From positions 28,500,275 to 28,564,274 of the forward strand of contig OZ012694.1 of NCBI GenBank assembly GCA_963942565.1: DNA of 64,000 nt. The letters run 5' to 3'. The translations under genes and the position numbers were made by a program. Of the stretch, positions 10,846 through 23,116 are shown piece by piece (the stretch's first letter is position 1; the number at the start of each line of letters is the position of its first letter). Under the pieces are notes generated by a model. The model had not been told where the DNA came from. It saw nothing but the letters and a program-made list of their open reading frames with translations, and ran no database searches. This DNA is from Maea johnstoni. Taxonomy: Eukaryota; Annelida; Polychaeta; Spionida; Magelonidae.

Positions 10846-11050
10846 CCGTAACGTGTTTATCTGGTCAGTTTCTTTAGCCACCTTCTTCGGTTTTCTCAGA
10901 AGATCCAACTTTGTGTCAACACCACCCTTCAATCCCAAATTGTACTTGAAATGCTCAGATGTATGGACTAACAATGGTTTGGGTCTGGTCCTGCAAGTCA
11001 GGTGGTCAAATGGTCAAAAACTGTACAGTTGGAAGATAGGGAGCTAAATA
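10846..11050 (+). mobile_element. Fossil fragment of a tyrosine-recombinase element (DIRS/Ngaro/Crypton type)
   Basis: The plus-strand translation contains WSVSLATFFGFLRRSNFV, then GLGLVLQVRWS. This resembles the FLRKSN and WSKT region of tyrosine recombinases carried by DIRS/Ngaro retroelements and Cryptons. Only this short piece is recognisable and it is broken; neither end of the parent element was found. Which of these groups it came from cannot be decided here. Confidence 0.45.
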
Positions 11051-11673
11051 AATGGAACCAGTTCCCTGCAGAGGTGAATAGGTTTATGGGGTATTGGAAA
11101 TATTATGCTTGCATGACTCATTTAGGTATTCCTGTGTGGTTTAGAGTAAAATATTCCAGGTTTTTTTCAATACACCACTACCCCACTGTTTAAGGTTTGG
11201 CCAATTGTTTGGGGGGACAGCCCGAGACACTGGTGCGCTCTACTAGTCTTTATTATGACTTGTACAAAACAAAAAATTCTTACAAAGGGTGATGTGCAGT
11301 CCACTGCATTATGTAACTGTTAAACAATAAAAAGAAAGGTTGTGGCAGGACTATGATGTACAGTGTTATATAATATTATATATCATCATAATAAAGACCC
11401 CTTCAAAATTGTTGTTTTGCATATTTCCCCGTCTTTGTAATTCCTTGTTCTTTACTTGGAGGTGGCTTTGAGTGCTCTTATTGGTGTTAGAGCTACTTTG
11501 CAGATAGATACATAGATATTGGATAGGAAATTAAGGTAAATGTTATCGCTTCACACTTTCATGACAGGAAAGAAATAAAAAAGGAAATTTATTGTTTTTA
11601 AGTTCAAGCTTATCTTTCTAGTGAATTTAACCACTTTGAAAAAAAATCCTGTGGCTTAGAACATCAGCCTGCT
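11051..11673. other. Intergenic sequence
   Basis: Nothing recognised. It may hold further decayed pieces of the recombinase element and the promoter of the candidate gene that follows. Confidence 0.35.
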
Positions 11674-13120
11674 ATGTCTGTCAACAAATTTCCAGACAAC
11701 CTCAAAACCAGAGCCACCAAGATTTATCTTGAGCAATACATCAGGCAGATGGCCCCCTTCAGAAGACCTTACTGCTGTTGCACAAGATGGAAAGAAAGAG
11801 CCAGTACCATAGAAGGTACCTCATGATGACTATCTAGGGGAGGCATTTGTGTGATACCAAGAATTCCAATGAGTTGTTTTAGGACTATCCAGAATCAACA
11901 TGCTGTGTCCTGATGTTGTCCTGCTCCCAGAAATGTTTTACATTTTTGTGTGTGTTGGTACCATGAGAATATAAACTTGAGGCTACAAAATATACTAGAA
12001 TATTTACCTTGCATTAAGGTGATGGGTACCATTGCAAGCCAGTTAAAAGCCCTGTCCCAAAACACACCTCAAAGCAGCATAATCATATAACTAGGTGTAT
12101 CTCCAGGTTCCTGAGTGTTATCAGGTAGAGAATATCATCGCCACCTGTCATTATTCAATCCATATTCTGTTTTATTTCAAAATTTACAACTTTTTTTTCA
12201 AATGACATATTCTCATTAATTACGCAGGTGATGGTTACTGCAGGTTTAGAGTTACTTTAGGGATATCATTGACTATGCCCAATAAAAAGTATTTTTTTGA
12301 TTTTTTACCCCTGAAGATTTTTACAGGCCATAACATTGAAAATTCTAGTGAGAAATTTCGTGTGTGGAGGCATGGGAACCCCTTTGATAGTAATGGACAT
12401 ACCTCGCTGATCACTCCTGAGCACTCGAAACAAAAGAGAGTTTCACAAAGATACACATCGACGATCTCAAGACAATGGGTTGTGGTCAGGATGCTATAAA
12501 TAGGTGCTAGCTATGCGTACGTGAGGTCACCAAGTGAAGTTGGTGTGGAGATTTCTTGACTCACTGTAAGTGTGTATCAGGGTCAGGTTTCAGCCACCAA
12601 TGTTTATTTTTCAGGTGAGCGTGGCCCCACCCATCAGGCAGATATTCCTGGAAGAGCTCTTACCAAAAAAACCTATCATACTGATAACATTTTTCTAGAG
12701 GTTGTGAACAGTTAAATGTTGCCGAGCGGAGACTATGAGAAAAAGAATGTACATCATACGTACAGTACAGACCTTTAATTCCTGCATCAGTCGATCGGAC
12801 GTCTGCCAGTGCCTGCTTGTACTGGATAATATAATTATCGATAACTTTCAAGACAAGATTTGCCATGTTTTTGTACAATGCGGCAATAAACTAGCAAAAC
12901 TAAACTCTAAAATTTGAAAAGTGCGCAATTTCATATCAATATCTTTCATATTCTTCTTTCCAATTAGAGGCGAATTCGACAAATGTTTGTCCGCTGTGAA
13001 CAGGGGATGGTTCGAGAAGGCGCTGTTCAGTCACGTCCGACTATAGTTCGGGAAAGCGTCTGTCCTCCTGATGACACTAATAAGTGGGAGATAAGGCGTC
13101 GCATGCAGTCTCAGATTTAA
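11674..13120 (+). CDS. Candidate four-exon gene, unrecognised 175-aa protein
   Basis: Four exon-like blocks between PLPBP and RNF139 read open in one joined phase: 11674-11815 (from ATG), 12327-12478, 12620-12700 and 12968-13120 (to TAA), 528 nt in all. Acceptors at 12325-12326 and 12966-12967 follow pyrimidine-rich tracts. Donors are weak (gtacct, gttgtg, gttgtg). The third block would use an AG five bases inside a better one (12613-12614), the weakest point of the model. The protein-like look is strongest in FRVWRHGNPFDSNGHTSL, HQADIPGRALTKKTYHTDN and PPDDTNKWEIRRRMQSQI. These are basic, with no signal peptide or membrane segment. I do not recognise the family. A small structural protein is one possibility, but that is a guess from composition. 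It could also be a chance alignment of open blocks. Confidence 0.4.
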
Positions 13121-13725
13121 TCTAGAATAAACACTGTCTATAGATCTTTAAGCAGTATCTTGTTAGAACTCAGCAGAGCAACCTATGTAAATTGTAAGTA
13201 CCTAACAAATCGACAGTATGGAAGGAGCAGGCTGTGCCATGTGGGTCTTCTCTGACGCCTAGAAGTCTAAGAAATATCCATTGGAAGCCGCTCCCGATTG
13301 GAATCCCGGATTGCTGGTTTTCACTGGGAACTTTATTTCCCTCTACCACTCACAACAGGCGAGTCACGATCTATTTGCAATGTGGCAAGAGAGTGACGAA
13401 AAACGGTATAAATGCAAACATGATGTTGTGTAATTTGCGTCTTATGGCAATGAATGAACGACTGGGGATTTAAAGGCACATCGCCACAATAAGGCCATTT
13501 AGTGCCGTAAAATGTTACCAAAAATGTGATCCTTTGTCATTGTTGAAGAACAATGACAATAATAACAATTCTAATGTGTGTCAGTGTGTGTGTGTGTGTG
13601 TGTATAATTGACAATTGAATGTGAATAAATGAATGAAACGAGCAATTAAAGCAAAATGAACGTGGGACATTTTAGCTACTTTTTACATAGCAAATAATTG
13701 AACACAGTTCCAAGGATGCACGTAT
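13121..13725. other. Intergenic sequence with (TG)n
   Basis: Spacer between the candidate gene and RNF139. Contains a (TG)n run at about 13577-13602. No gene seen. Confidence 0.5.
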
Positions 13726-14053
13726 GCTATCTAAACTTGTTTATTTTGTTTTCTTTCTATCTGATTTTTTTTTTTTTTTTGCAGTGAGGGAAAACCTTTT
13801 CAACTGAAAAGGCTAGGACATGGCCTTAACTTTGGACATGCCTTGCAGTCTAGAACCCAGCTCTACTTTACAATATAAGAGTAAATTGGGTTAATCTAAG
13901 GTTAATAAGGTTTACTATATTGGGTTTGAATAGACGCGGCCTGACCATGTCCTAGCCGTTTCAGTTGAAAAGGTTTTCCCTTACTGCAAAAACAAAAAAC
14001 CAAAACGAAAAAGTTTAGATAGAAAGAAAACAAAACGAACAAGTTTAGATAGC
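13726..14053. mobile_element. Long-inverted-repeat element (about 328 bp)
   Basis: Arms of about 100 bases (13726-13826 and 13938-14053) are inverted copies. GCTATCTAAACTTGTT at the left returns as AACAAGTTTAGATAGC at the right, and GAGGGAAAACCTTTTCAACTG returns as CAGTTGAAAAGGTTTTCCCT. A poly-T tract inside the left arm is only loosely matched. No target duplication was found. Confidence 0.75.
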
Positions 14054-14740
14054 AAAAAAAACAGGCAGACAGGTAGATATATTAGAGATTGATAGATATA
14101 CACATAAATAAATGCATGTTTCAATTGTTGATAGGGACGTTTTACTTTTGCACTAAAGATAATCTTTGATATACTGAAGGACATGCAAGTCGTCTTTGTT
14201 TTTGCGACTCTCAAAATGAAGCTGTTCCATTTGCCAGGAAAATGAGCCAAGCAACCAGTCATTGCTTGAACTTTATTTACCCTCCTTCTGTAGAGTGGAG
14301 TGGTCGGGAAAATACTGAAAGTTTTATTCGGGAAAAGAATAATGTTTTATTTTCTCTCCCCAAAAATGGTCGCGAATTTTTTTTTTTTTTTTTGCTCCTT
14401 CACATGGTTGCGAAAAAAATAAAGTTTATTTACCCTACTTCCAGAGTGGTCGCGCAAACCAAGTTTTATTTTCTCACCCCAAAAGACTAGTAAACTGAAA
14501 AAAAGTTTTTTATTTGCTATTTCACACTTGGTCCATCGTAGATTCTCTCTCAAGTATCGTCAGTGTTTCGAACTCGAACATGTTTGTGAAAGAAATACCG
14601 AGGTGGTACATGTGCTAAAGTCAGCGCTTCCGCGAGCACCTGTAATGTAGTTTCCTGAATATTTTTATCTAATTTATCAAGTAGGTAATTCATTATCATC
14701 CGTTGAATTTATCTATTTGAATGACCAATACATGATCTGT
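14054..14740. other. Spacer upstream of RNF139
   Basis: AT-rich. Around 14270-14500 the word GTTTTATTTTCTC.CCCCAAAA recurs about three times (a loose tandem repeat). Short frames here are low-complexity. Confidence 0.4.
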
Positions 14741-14983
14741 GTAGATTCATGTGGACACAGTTATTGACCCTTCAGACAGCGCGCATGAATATGTAATTGG
14801 AAATGAACTACTTTCTTGACCTCGATCTCAACGGTCTTGCGCAAACGATAGGCGGAAGTAGGTCCGAGAAAATGTCCCTTAAGATGTCAAACGCAAATTG
14901 AGGATGTAAAATTACCTCTCATGAAGACCTGACATCGTGGATTGCTAATTTTAAGTTATATTTGTGTGCGTGAAACCAGAAGG
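14741..14983 (+). promoter_or_regulatory. Probable RNF139 promoter and 5' leader
   Basis: Sequence before the RNF139 start is locally richer in CpG (GCGCGCATGA near 14779-14788, TTGCGCAAACG near 14838). It holds an ETS-type site GGCGGAAGTA at 14851-14860. No TATA box is obvious. Several short upstream ATGs (from about 14873) precede the start and would make small upstream frames if transcribed. The start point itself is not visible. Confidence 0.4.
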
Positions 14984-17900
14984 ATGTCATGGCTGGAAAA
15001 ATGTGTGGTGATCCTGGATGTCATGATGAGAGTACCACCTTTATTTGTGATAGATTCCATCCTGAACAAGACTTTCCTCATGCCTTTCATTCCAGAAGGG
15101 ATGTCATTTCTTGGAGTGGCTTTCATTTGCTGGGCCTTTTTCATAATTTTCTGTAAGTACACAGTGTGATCTGAATTGAAAGTATATTGAGATGTCCCTT
15201 AATCAGAACCTGTCACGGTCGCGCGATTGCAATTTACAGAATTATTTAACTCTACATTGGTCAGTAATTATTGAACAGCTGTCAAATTTTATCAAAACAT
15301 GATTCTGGTGATGGACCTTACATCACACTCACACTCACAGTATTGTCCTATGGGTAGGGCTGTCATTGACATCCATTTTTTTTCGATTCGATTATTGACA
15401 TTTTATTTTTTCGATTCCGGTTATTTCGATTCAATTTTGAAGAACTGCACTAATAGAATATTTTCACATGTATGTTCCACACTATTTTTGTGGCTAGCAT
15501 CCCAAGATTCTCACAATGCAAAGACAATGAAGGTTTTCTCAACATGTTTTGGTTGAATACTTGAGAGTTTCTCTTCAAAATTCTTAGTTGTGTTGGAATG
15601 GCAAAAAATGGTGTAATAGGTTGAAAAGATGTGTTTCGATTAATTGACATAACAATGGACATAATTTTTATTTTTTTATTTATAAATGGAAAAATTATTT
15701 CAATTGATCGATAATTGTCATATCAATGACATCCCTACCTATGGGTGGGTGATATGATTGTAACTATATGTTTGTATTTATGTATTTTGGTTGATTTTAG
15801 ATTTTGAAGTTGCTGTTCATATTCACTTCGGAATTTTACCATATTTAAACCCTAACAAGCTATATATATATATATATGTAAAACTGGAAAAGGTCCTAAT
15901 ACTAACAAATTCCTGTTCAAATGGAGTCACAATCATGTGATGGAATAAACGCTTGGGGGATGAGAAAGAAATTTATGTGAAAAGGGTTTATCTTACCACC
16001 AAACAGGGGTGTGAAATTAACACACACCAAGGCTACAAGGGCTGGTAACTTACCAACTCTCTAACGAGAGTTCTTATATTTTACATGAAATGATGTCAAA
16101 CAGTATAGAGTTGATCACTATTTGCCATCCTAAGATAGTCTCATATGCTGGTATATTTTTTTAAATAGTATAAAGTTTGAAGTATTTTAGGAGAAACTTG
16201 CATCATTTCCAAATATCAATTATATTTTTTGTGAATCATTGTGAATTTTTATTCCTACTTAACTTGTCTGAATCTCACTATTTTCATACTGTAAAAGTGT
16301 ATAACAATATTCTTTTTATGGTATTTTCAGGTTTCTTTGGATCATGCATCATGTTTGTTCTCACTACAAAACAATTGCAAGAGGCATATCGCTACTGCCT
16401 GGCCATCGGGACAGTCCTGGTCTCCTATTGGTTCAACCAGCATTACATCACACAGGAGCTTGGCAAGGATTACACCAATGAAAACCCTCTTCACATTATT
16501 TCCCACGGCTGTAGAATCCTCATCGCCAATGTTATCGTTCAGACCCTCATGGCCTATTTCTACAATATGTTACGCATTAGTCTACCGTGGCATGATTATC
16601 AGTTTGTTATGCGGTTGTGTAGGACTGGAACATACCTTTCATTCCTCATTCCGACGATATTCCGCCTTTTAGCATTGCCAGTGGTGATATTGAAAAGAAC
16701 AGCAGTATTAGCAGTCCTGTTCCCAGTATCGGAGCTGCAAATAACGTTTCTAGTCCAAGGACGAATGGTGGTAGAATTATTTGCCAGGGCTATAGTGTTA
16801 ATGAAGTACATGGTGAAAAATTACGGTCTACAGACTTTTCTCGAGAATCAGTGGATCAGACTTCAAGTGCCAAGTGTCTTGCGCGTATTTTGGATTACCA
16901 GGGTTACCTACCAGGCTGTCTTACTTTGTACCCAGTATATTTTGGCGAACCATACTGTAACGGAAACTTATTTCCTTAGTCAGGAGAATTTATGTGATAT
17001 AGGACTTAAGCTTCTCATACATGGCTGTGAGACGTTCACTGCTTTGCTGGGTATGACAAGCATTGTTTCTTATATCACACATCATATAGGATTATTTATG
17101 GCGCTGTTCATAGGCTCGGAAAACGAGGAGGATCGCAACATGGGCACTGTCTGTGCTATTTTATTTTTCATCCTCGCCCTGCAGACTGGTTTGACAGGTT
17201 TATCGGAAGATAAGCGGTTGATCAGGCTGTATAGAAATCTATGCCTTCTGTCCACAGCCATTCTCCACTTTATCCACAGCATGGTGAATCCCCTGCTCAT
17301 GTCGCTGAGTGCGTCGAGGAACTTATCCCTACAGCGCCACCTACGGGCTCTATTCATGTGTTTTGGCCTGATTGCCTTCCCATGCTGGTTTTTGTATTAC
17401 CTTTGGAGTCAGCACAGTATTAGCACATGGCTCCTGGCAGTGACTGCGTTTAACATAGAGATTGTGATTAAAGTATTAATTACCCTACTAGTCTACACTC
17501 TATTTATGATTGATGCCTACAGAGAGGTATTCTGGGAAAAATTAGACGATTATGTGTATTACATCAAATCTACGGGGAACACCATAGAATTTCTTTTTGG
17601 AATATTCCTGTTCTGCAATGGTGCTTGGATTATGGTGTTTGAGTCGGGCGGAACAATACGCGCGATCATGATGTGCGTGCACGCCTACTTTAATATCTGG
17701 GTGCAGGCCAAGGAGGGCTGGAAGGTCTTCATGAAGCGCAGGACCGCTGTCAACAAGATCAACTCCCTTACGCTGGCCACCAAAGATCAACTTGACACTT
17801 TTAACGATGTCTGTGCAATTTGCTACCAGGAGCTGGCAACTGCACGTGTGACTAGGTGCAACCATTATTTCCATGGTGTGTGTTTACGGAAGTGGTTGTA

Positions 17901-18069
17901 CGTGCAGGACCGCTGCCCGCTCTGCCACGAGCTTATTTACATGCCCGAGAGTAATTCTAGTCCTGCAGAAGCTCAGAACCAGGAGAACCAGAACCGGGAA
18001 AACCAGAACCATGTTGACGCAGCGGAACCCGCAGTGAATCCCGCAGAGGCAAGAGAGCATCAAGCATAA
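14984..18069 (+). CDS. RNF139: RNF139 (TRC8), multi-pass ER membrane RING-H2 ubiquitin ligase
   Basis: An E3 ubiquitin-protein ligase of the ER membrane. In vertebrates TRC8 takes part in ER-associated degradation and sterol-linked control. Two coding exons, 14984-15152 and 16331-18069, joined in phase 1 (gtaagt donor, ttttcag acceptor), give 635 residues; human RNF139 has 664. The start ATG has A at -3, and MSWLEKC..MMRVPPLFVIDSI matches the human N-terminus. Many hydrophobic segments follow. Blocks conserved with human include VFWITRVTYQA, LFFILALQTGL, RLIRLYRN, LHFIHSMVNPLLMSLSAS, TLFMIDAYREV, EKLDDYVYYIKSTGN and MMCVHAYFNIWVQAK. The RING-H2 at about residues 551-588 has all eight zinc ligands in C3H2C3 order (CAIC, RCNHYFHGVC, RCPLC). 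The short C-terminal tail is rich in N, Q and E. RNF145 is the nearest alternative, but CAICYQE, CNHYFH and CLRKWLY fit RNF139 better. Confidence 0.94.
15347..15745. mobile_element. Non-autonomous hAT element in the RNF139 intron
   Basis: A 383-bp element (15355-15737) flanked by a perfect 8-bp target duplication CCTATGGG (15347-15354 and 15738-15745). Ends are inverted: TAGGGCTGTCATTGACAT and ATCAATGACATCCCTA. The interior is rich in TTCGATT and ATCGAT. An 8-bp duplication with TAGGG-type ends is the hAT signature. No transposase. Confidence 0.85.
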
Positions 18070-18375
18070 AGGTACATGGTAGTCAAAATACAGGGTGAAC
18101 ATAAATTATCTGGCATTTAACTTATACCAATTTTGATGCAGAACAATATGGTAAATGATTATTCAGGATTCAAAGGAGAGGTCTACTTTCTTGTCAGTCC
18201 ATTATTAGAGACTGGTGAATTTATTTCCAAGAACATCAAGTATAAATACAATTCAGGGTATGGTAATTTAAGAAAGAAATGTTTATTACATCAATGTATT
18301 TATAGCACCTGGTTAATCTGTAAAGTTTGTTCCAAAAAAATAAGAAAATGATAATGAAATGGCCTAGAAAAAAAA

Positions 18376-18553
18376 TTGTTTGTTTCCTGTAACGGTTCAA
18401 AATAAAATAGGGTAGGTAGGTCGGAATTTAAAAAAAATAATTTGCGTTTTATGCATGTTTTTTAATGATTGGGAGTCAGGAGGGCTGAAAATCTTTTGGG
18501 TAGGTTTTTTTTTAATAAAAACTTGTTAGGGTAGGGTTACAGGAAACACACAA
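18376..18553. mobile_element. Small inverted-repeat element after RNF139
   Basis: TTGTTTGTTTCCTGTAAC at the left and GTTACAGGAAACACACAA at the right are inverted with one mismatch. The interior is AT-rich and carries AATAAA words (18401-18406 and about 18513) that could serve RNF139 as poly(A) signals if its 3' UTR reaches here. Confidence 0.55.
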
Positions 18554-21500
18554 CATTATTTTAGGCCTAAGGGATTAAAACTGGTGAATAATAGTGGATA
18601 AGAGTTTTGATTTCTGGCCAGAGTGAATCATTGAAAGTCTGAAGAAATATGCTTATTTTATGTAGAGTTATCACTCCTTGAAATTGGTTTTAGATAATGG
18701 TTTTTGTTGAAATATTATTGAGTGGAAATACAAATCGGTCCCATGAATTATACATATTGACATAATTGGATAAATTATATATTCCTAGTTCCACTCTGTC
18801 TTCACAAAACAGCTTAAATGCAAATTGACTTCAACGGTTATAAACATGTTCATGTGAGTCTGTTCAAGTAACTATTTCAGTCTTTGATATGGACTTCGTA
18901 CTTTGCTGAGGACATTAATCTGATAGGAGTTGGAGGAAATAACCAACTATATAGCCTTAGTTCTAATTCTAGTATTACCCTACAACTAGAGATCTGATAA
19001 GAGGTCAGTTCATCAGTTATGGAATATACAGGGTTTGTCAAAAACTTAACTTATTACTGTTTTTGTGATTGTCAACTAAGTTATTTTTGCTTGTTGAAGA
19101 CAAATACTTGGCTGAGTTTTGACTTAAGAGTCTTTGTTTAGTCGACTTGGCTCTTCCATTCTATTTTCTGACGGACCATCTTTGGATAGTATCTAGAAAT
19201 GCAGGGGTCCAGTTGCCCACTACTCCCATAGCCCAAGGCTACAGAAAATTTGTGTGGGCCATGCTAACTATAAGAAAAGAGATACTTTATGATCATGCAA
19301 AGAGTAATATCAAGAATGTGATCAGTTGAAGAACACTATTTGACACATCAGTTGCCCTTTAGTACAGTGCCAAAATGAAATATAACATTCAAAATGTAGC
19401 TGAATACTACTAACTTGGACATTGTTTTTGGGAAAGGACTGCAGTGGGACTGCCCATCTCACACACTTTTAAAAGGGACTTCTTCTAACCATTTGAATTA
19501 TTCTGTGCCTAATTTCGATAAAACCTGAGGTACATATTTTTTGGACATTTTCCGAGGTAAGCGAAGTTTTCTGTATCTCCTTTAGCTAAACTAAATGTAA
19601 GAATGAATATCTACTTGAATATATACTTGACAAACTAATATTTGTGGTTATACCTTTGGGGTTGGAGTATGGTTTTGTTATAATGAATTTCACAGTTATC
19701 AATGAAGTAATCGTTTTGGTGTATACTTTAAATAAACAACTCGTTGAATAGGGGGAGTTGTTTTGTGAGAAGGTGATTTAGGTATTGTAAACAATTGAAA
19801 ATCCAAAGGAAAATATTGTTATATGCAAATAGGAGTGATACTTAATTTTTGTATGAAATGTGGCTTTAATCTGTGATCCGATAATTTGAAGTAGGTATGA
19901 CAAGTAATATAATTTATGGTGTTTTTGTAATGCATTATGATGTGGTTCTCTACAGAATTCAGAGTGTTGCCTTTTATTTGTTATTTTTATTTGGAATATG
20001 TTTTCCTAAAACAAACCAGCACACATAGCATGTTCAACCTATTCTAGTCTATCAGGGCCCGACACAACCCTCAAAGTGTACCAGATTTTTTGGGAAGGTT
20101 AGCTGCAATATTACAAGTCAAGACCTACAGAAACCTGACCTGCCCTAATAAATGTGTCGCCCATGATTATAATTTGGCATTTCTGCTTGAATTTGTACTT
20201 GCCATTTGGACATGCAGATCTTCAAAGGTCCCCATTCAGGACACCCATTTGTGAGGAATTTCTTAAAATGCCAATTTCAAGCATATAACTGAATTTCTCT
20301 CACCTCAATATAATTCCCATGGCATTGTATAGAATATAATGCCTTATTTCATGAAGTAAATACATGTTTCTGGTTGAAATCTGATGGTATTGTGGTCTCC
20401 TGTGAAAATAGGATGCCCAAAAATTTTATTATTGCCAATTTGGACAACCAGTTTCTAAATCCTGACTAAGACCCTATATTTTGACCTGTCCTACACTGAC
20501 GACTTTCTGTCAAGGTGGTAAGTCATGCCTATGTTGACATTCAGCCTTCCTATCAGCCTCAAAGTCATGTAGGCCCTGAGTATTGACTTAGAAGTGTATG
20601 ATATTTGTCTGTCATAGACTTTGCCTGTCACAAGTCCAAATTCTTTTGATAAGTTGATAGACTTGGTGCTTACATTTGGCCCAGAGGTCAGATGCTAGTA
20701 TAACTCTTTTGAACATTATAGATAACACTTTATTTATTTTATTTCATTTTTTGTCCAAACCAGCATTACTTATATTAATGATGATAATTTTTATTTCACG
20801 AGGGTAACACAGTCAAATACAAGATTTGATTTTCGCTGTGGCTCTCAGGTTTAAGGATTATACCTTCGGGCCACCGAGTTGAAAAATTGTTTTTCAATGT
20901 ATAATTTCTTGAATTAAAACACTGACCTGAAACAATAGGTCTCATCATAAATAAAACAAGTATTGTGGCTATTTTGATTATGACAATTTTGAATAAGAAA
21001 ACAATATGAACCAAACCAAAGAGTCTTCTCCAACATTTTAGCAAAATGAATGTTTTTCAGGTATAGAACTGGCCATTCTGACTACACTGATTACTATTAC
21101 CTGACTTATGGGGCCAAATAGCAACTGTGGATAGGGGGTTTAAGCGGTGTCTAACCCCTTAGGGCTTACAAACTTAGTCTTTCATAACTAAATTTCCCTT
21201 TTCACTAATGCTAGCTTCAACCAAAAAATGTGCTTGGTCTAAAATCCTTTGAGCCTGATATTTGTATTAAATTAAATCATTTATATCCATGCATATGTGT
21301 CCATTTTACAGTGTGAGACATGGGGTTTCTGCCTATTGGCAGGTGCTATTTTTTTCAGGTCTTCTCCCATGTAAATTTGTCTTTATTTGAAGCAAGGCAA
21401 AAACAAACCATGCACAGATGGATATTGAGTTTGGTATGAGGAAAAATATCCTTTAAAATGAGTGTTAGAGGCATTTTAACCTTTTTGTAAATTTTTGATT

Positions 21501-21663
21501 GGAATACTATGTGTGCCCATGTAAGGTTGTACATTTAATAAAGGATGTGATAAACTTATTGTGTGAAACTGTTTACATTATAGGTGAATTGTATATTATC
21601 ATTTTACAATAAAAAGTGGAAAACTGCTCATAGATAGTAACATTGTTATGTTTATTTACTTGC
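18554..21663. other. Sequence downstream of RNF139, no gene seen
   Basis: AT-rich, without open frames of interest. It may include a long RNF139 3' UTR: AATAAA occurs near 19729, 21538 and 21610. No mobile element was recognised. Confidence 0.45.
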
Positions 21664-21877
21664 TTAACCCTTTCAATGCTATGGCTACTTTTGTCCAAAG
21701 CACACATATGCAAAGACTTTTGAAAACCATCTAAACCCTATCATGTTGGTATTCATTGGAAAGCTCTCATCGAGTACTCTCAGATAATTGCCCGTATGCC
21801 AGGGTTTCAGTCATTTTTCAGGTGTTATGCATCATTTTGTATTGGCCAAATAAGGCCACCAGCAGCATAAGGGTTAA
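21664..21877. mobile_element. piggyBac-like MITE, family B copy 1
   Basis: A 214-bp element including TTAA at both ends. Left end CCCTTTCAATGCTATGGCTAC, right end inverted GCCACCAGCAGCATAAGGG. Interior words ACCATCTAAACCCT, CATGTTGGTATTCATTGGAAAG and GCCAGGGTTTCA recur in copies at 37594-37808 (inverted), 39805-40017, 40512-40726 (inverted), 43548-43774 and 60685-60894 (inverted). Confidence 0.8.
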
Positions 21878-22041
21878 GGCAGAAATCTATTGCCTTTGAT
21901 ACCTCTCTTCTGTGGAATAAGGTCTAATTTTTTCTTTTAAATTGCATATGACCTTATTGAATTAGGAAAATTCCTTTGAAGTTGCATATCAGCCTTTTTC
22001 TTTCACCTATGTTCTAGTAGAAGGGCCCTGTTTCAGAAATA

Positions 22042-22270
22042 TTAACCCATTCATGCCTAAAGACCTCACTGACAATGTTGTCTGGACCTATGCTACTCTT
22101 GAACATAATTTACCAATTAATCATAAATCGACAAAATATATGAAGGAGGATTGTTATTTAGTTTCAGATCAACATTGCTTCTTCAAATATGTTCTTAGAA
22201 TTGCCTTTGTTGGAGAGTTATCGCAAAATTAGTCAGTCAGATTTGGCTGTTATAGGAGTGAAAGGATTAA
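22042..22270. mobile_element. piggyBac-like MITE, family A copy 2
   Basis: Bounded by TTAA (22042-22045 and 22267-22270). Begins CCCATTCATGCCTAAAGACC and shares the interior words GAAGGAG.ATTG, TTTAGTTTCAGATCAACATTGC and CTTCAAATAT with other family A copies. Its right terminus is eroded. Confidence 0.75.
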
Positions 22271-23027
22271 AGAACAATGGTCTGAGGTACAGAATGCCTG
22301 CAGAATTACAAGTGATGGAAGACTCATTAAATTTAAGTGTATAAACCATTAGTGTTAAGAAAAAAAAACATTATTTGGAAATTGAAGCAACATTATATTT
22401 GATCAGGAGATGAATGATACAGGGGAAAGGGGTTAAATGAGGAATCCTTCATCTAGATATTTGGAAAGAGGTTCTTAGAAATCATATTTTTAACTGCAAA
22501 TGACCCTGTTCTTAGTTTTTGCTGAAAATGAACATATAAAGGAACTTTAATTACACAATTTCAATGTGCATTTTGCATTTTAGAAAGTTAAATGAAATGC
22601 GCTGTATCAATTTCTAAATAGGACCAGCCAGTACAATAGTTGCAAATGGCGGTGAGTATTTATATTTGTATTAATGACCAATTGATGAGAGCCACTTAGT
22701 CATAGTGAAAATGAAAGTCATTGCACTATACATAATCAAACCTCATTGGTATTGCATTAGTCTTCCGTCTACCTTTTGGATTGAATAGCATCTTTGTAGG
22801 GATCCGGGGAGAAACAACTTTTAGCATTTTCATGTGGCTTTCCAATTTTTAGTCGGATTCATTGTACATTTAAACCCCTGGTTGTCTATGAATAAAAATA
22901 AAATAATGTTGATGATGAATGGATAAACACATTAGGATAAATGAACAGATCGGTTGGCAGCAAAATGAATACAATACAGGTAACATATATATCTATATCG
23001 ATATATCTATATCTATCAATCTATTTA

Positions 23028-23034
<7 letters not shown>
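22271..23034. other. Spacer, nothing recognised
   Basis: AT-rich sequence between a family A MITE and the TA microsatellite. No gene or element seen. Confidence 0.45.

Positions 23035-23113
<79 letters not shown>
23035..23113. repeat. (TA)n microsatellite
   Basis: About 40 TA dinucleotides. The apparent frames of alternating Y and I on both strands are products of the repeat. Confidence 0.97.
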
Positions 23114-23116
<3 letters not shown>

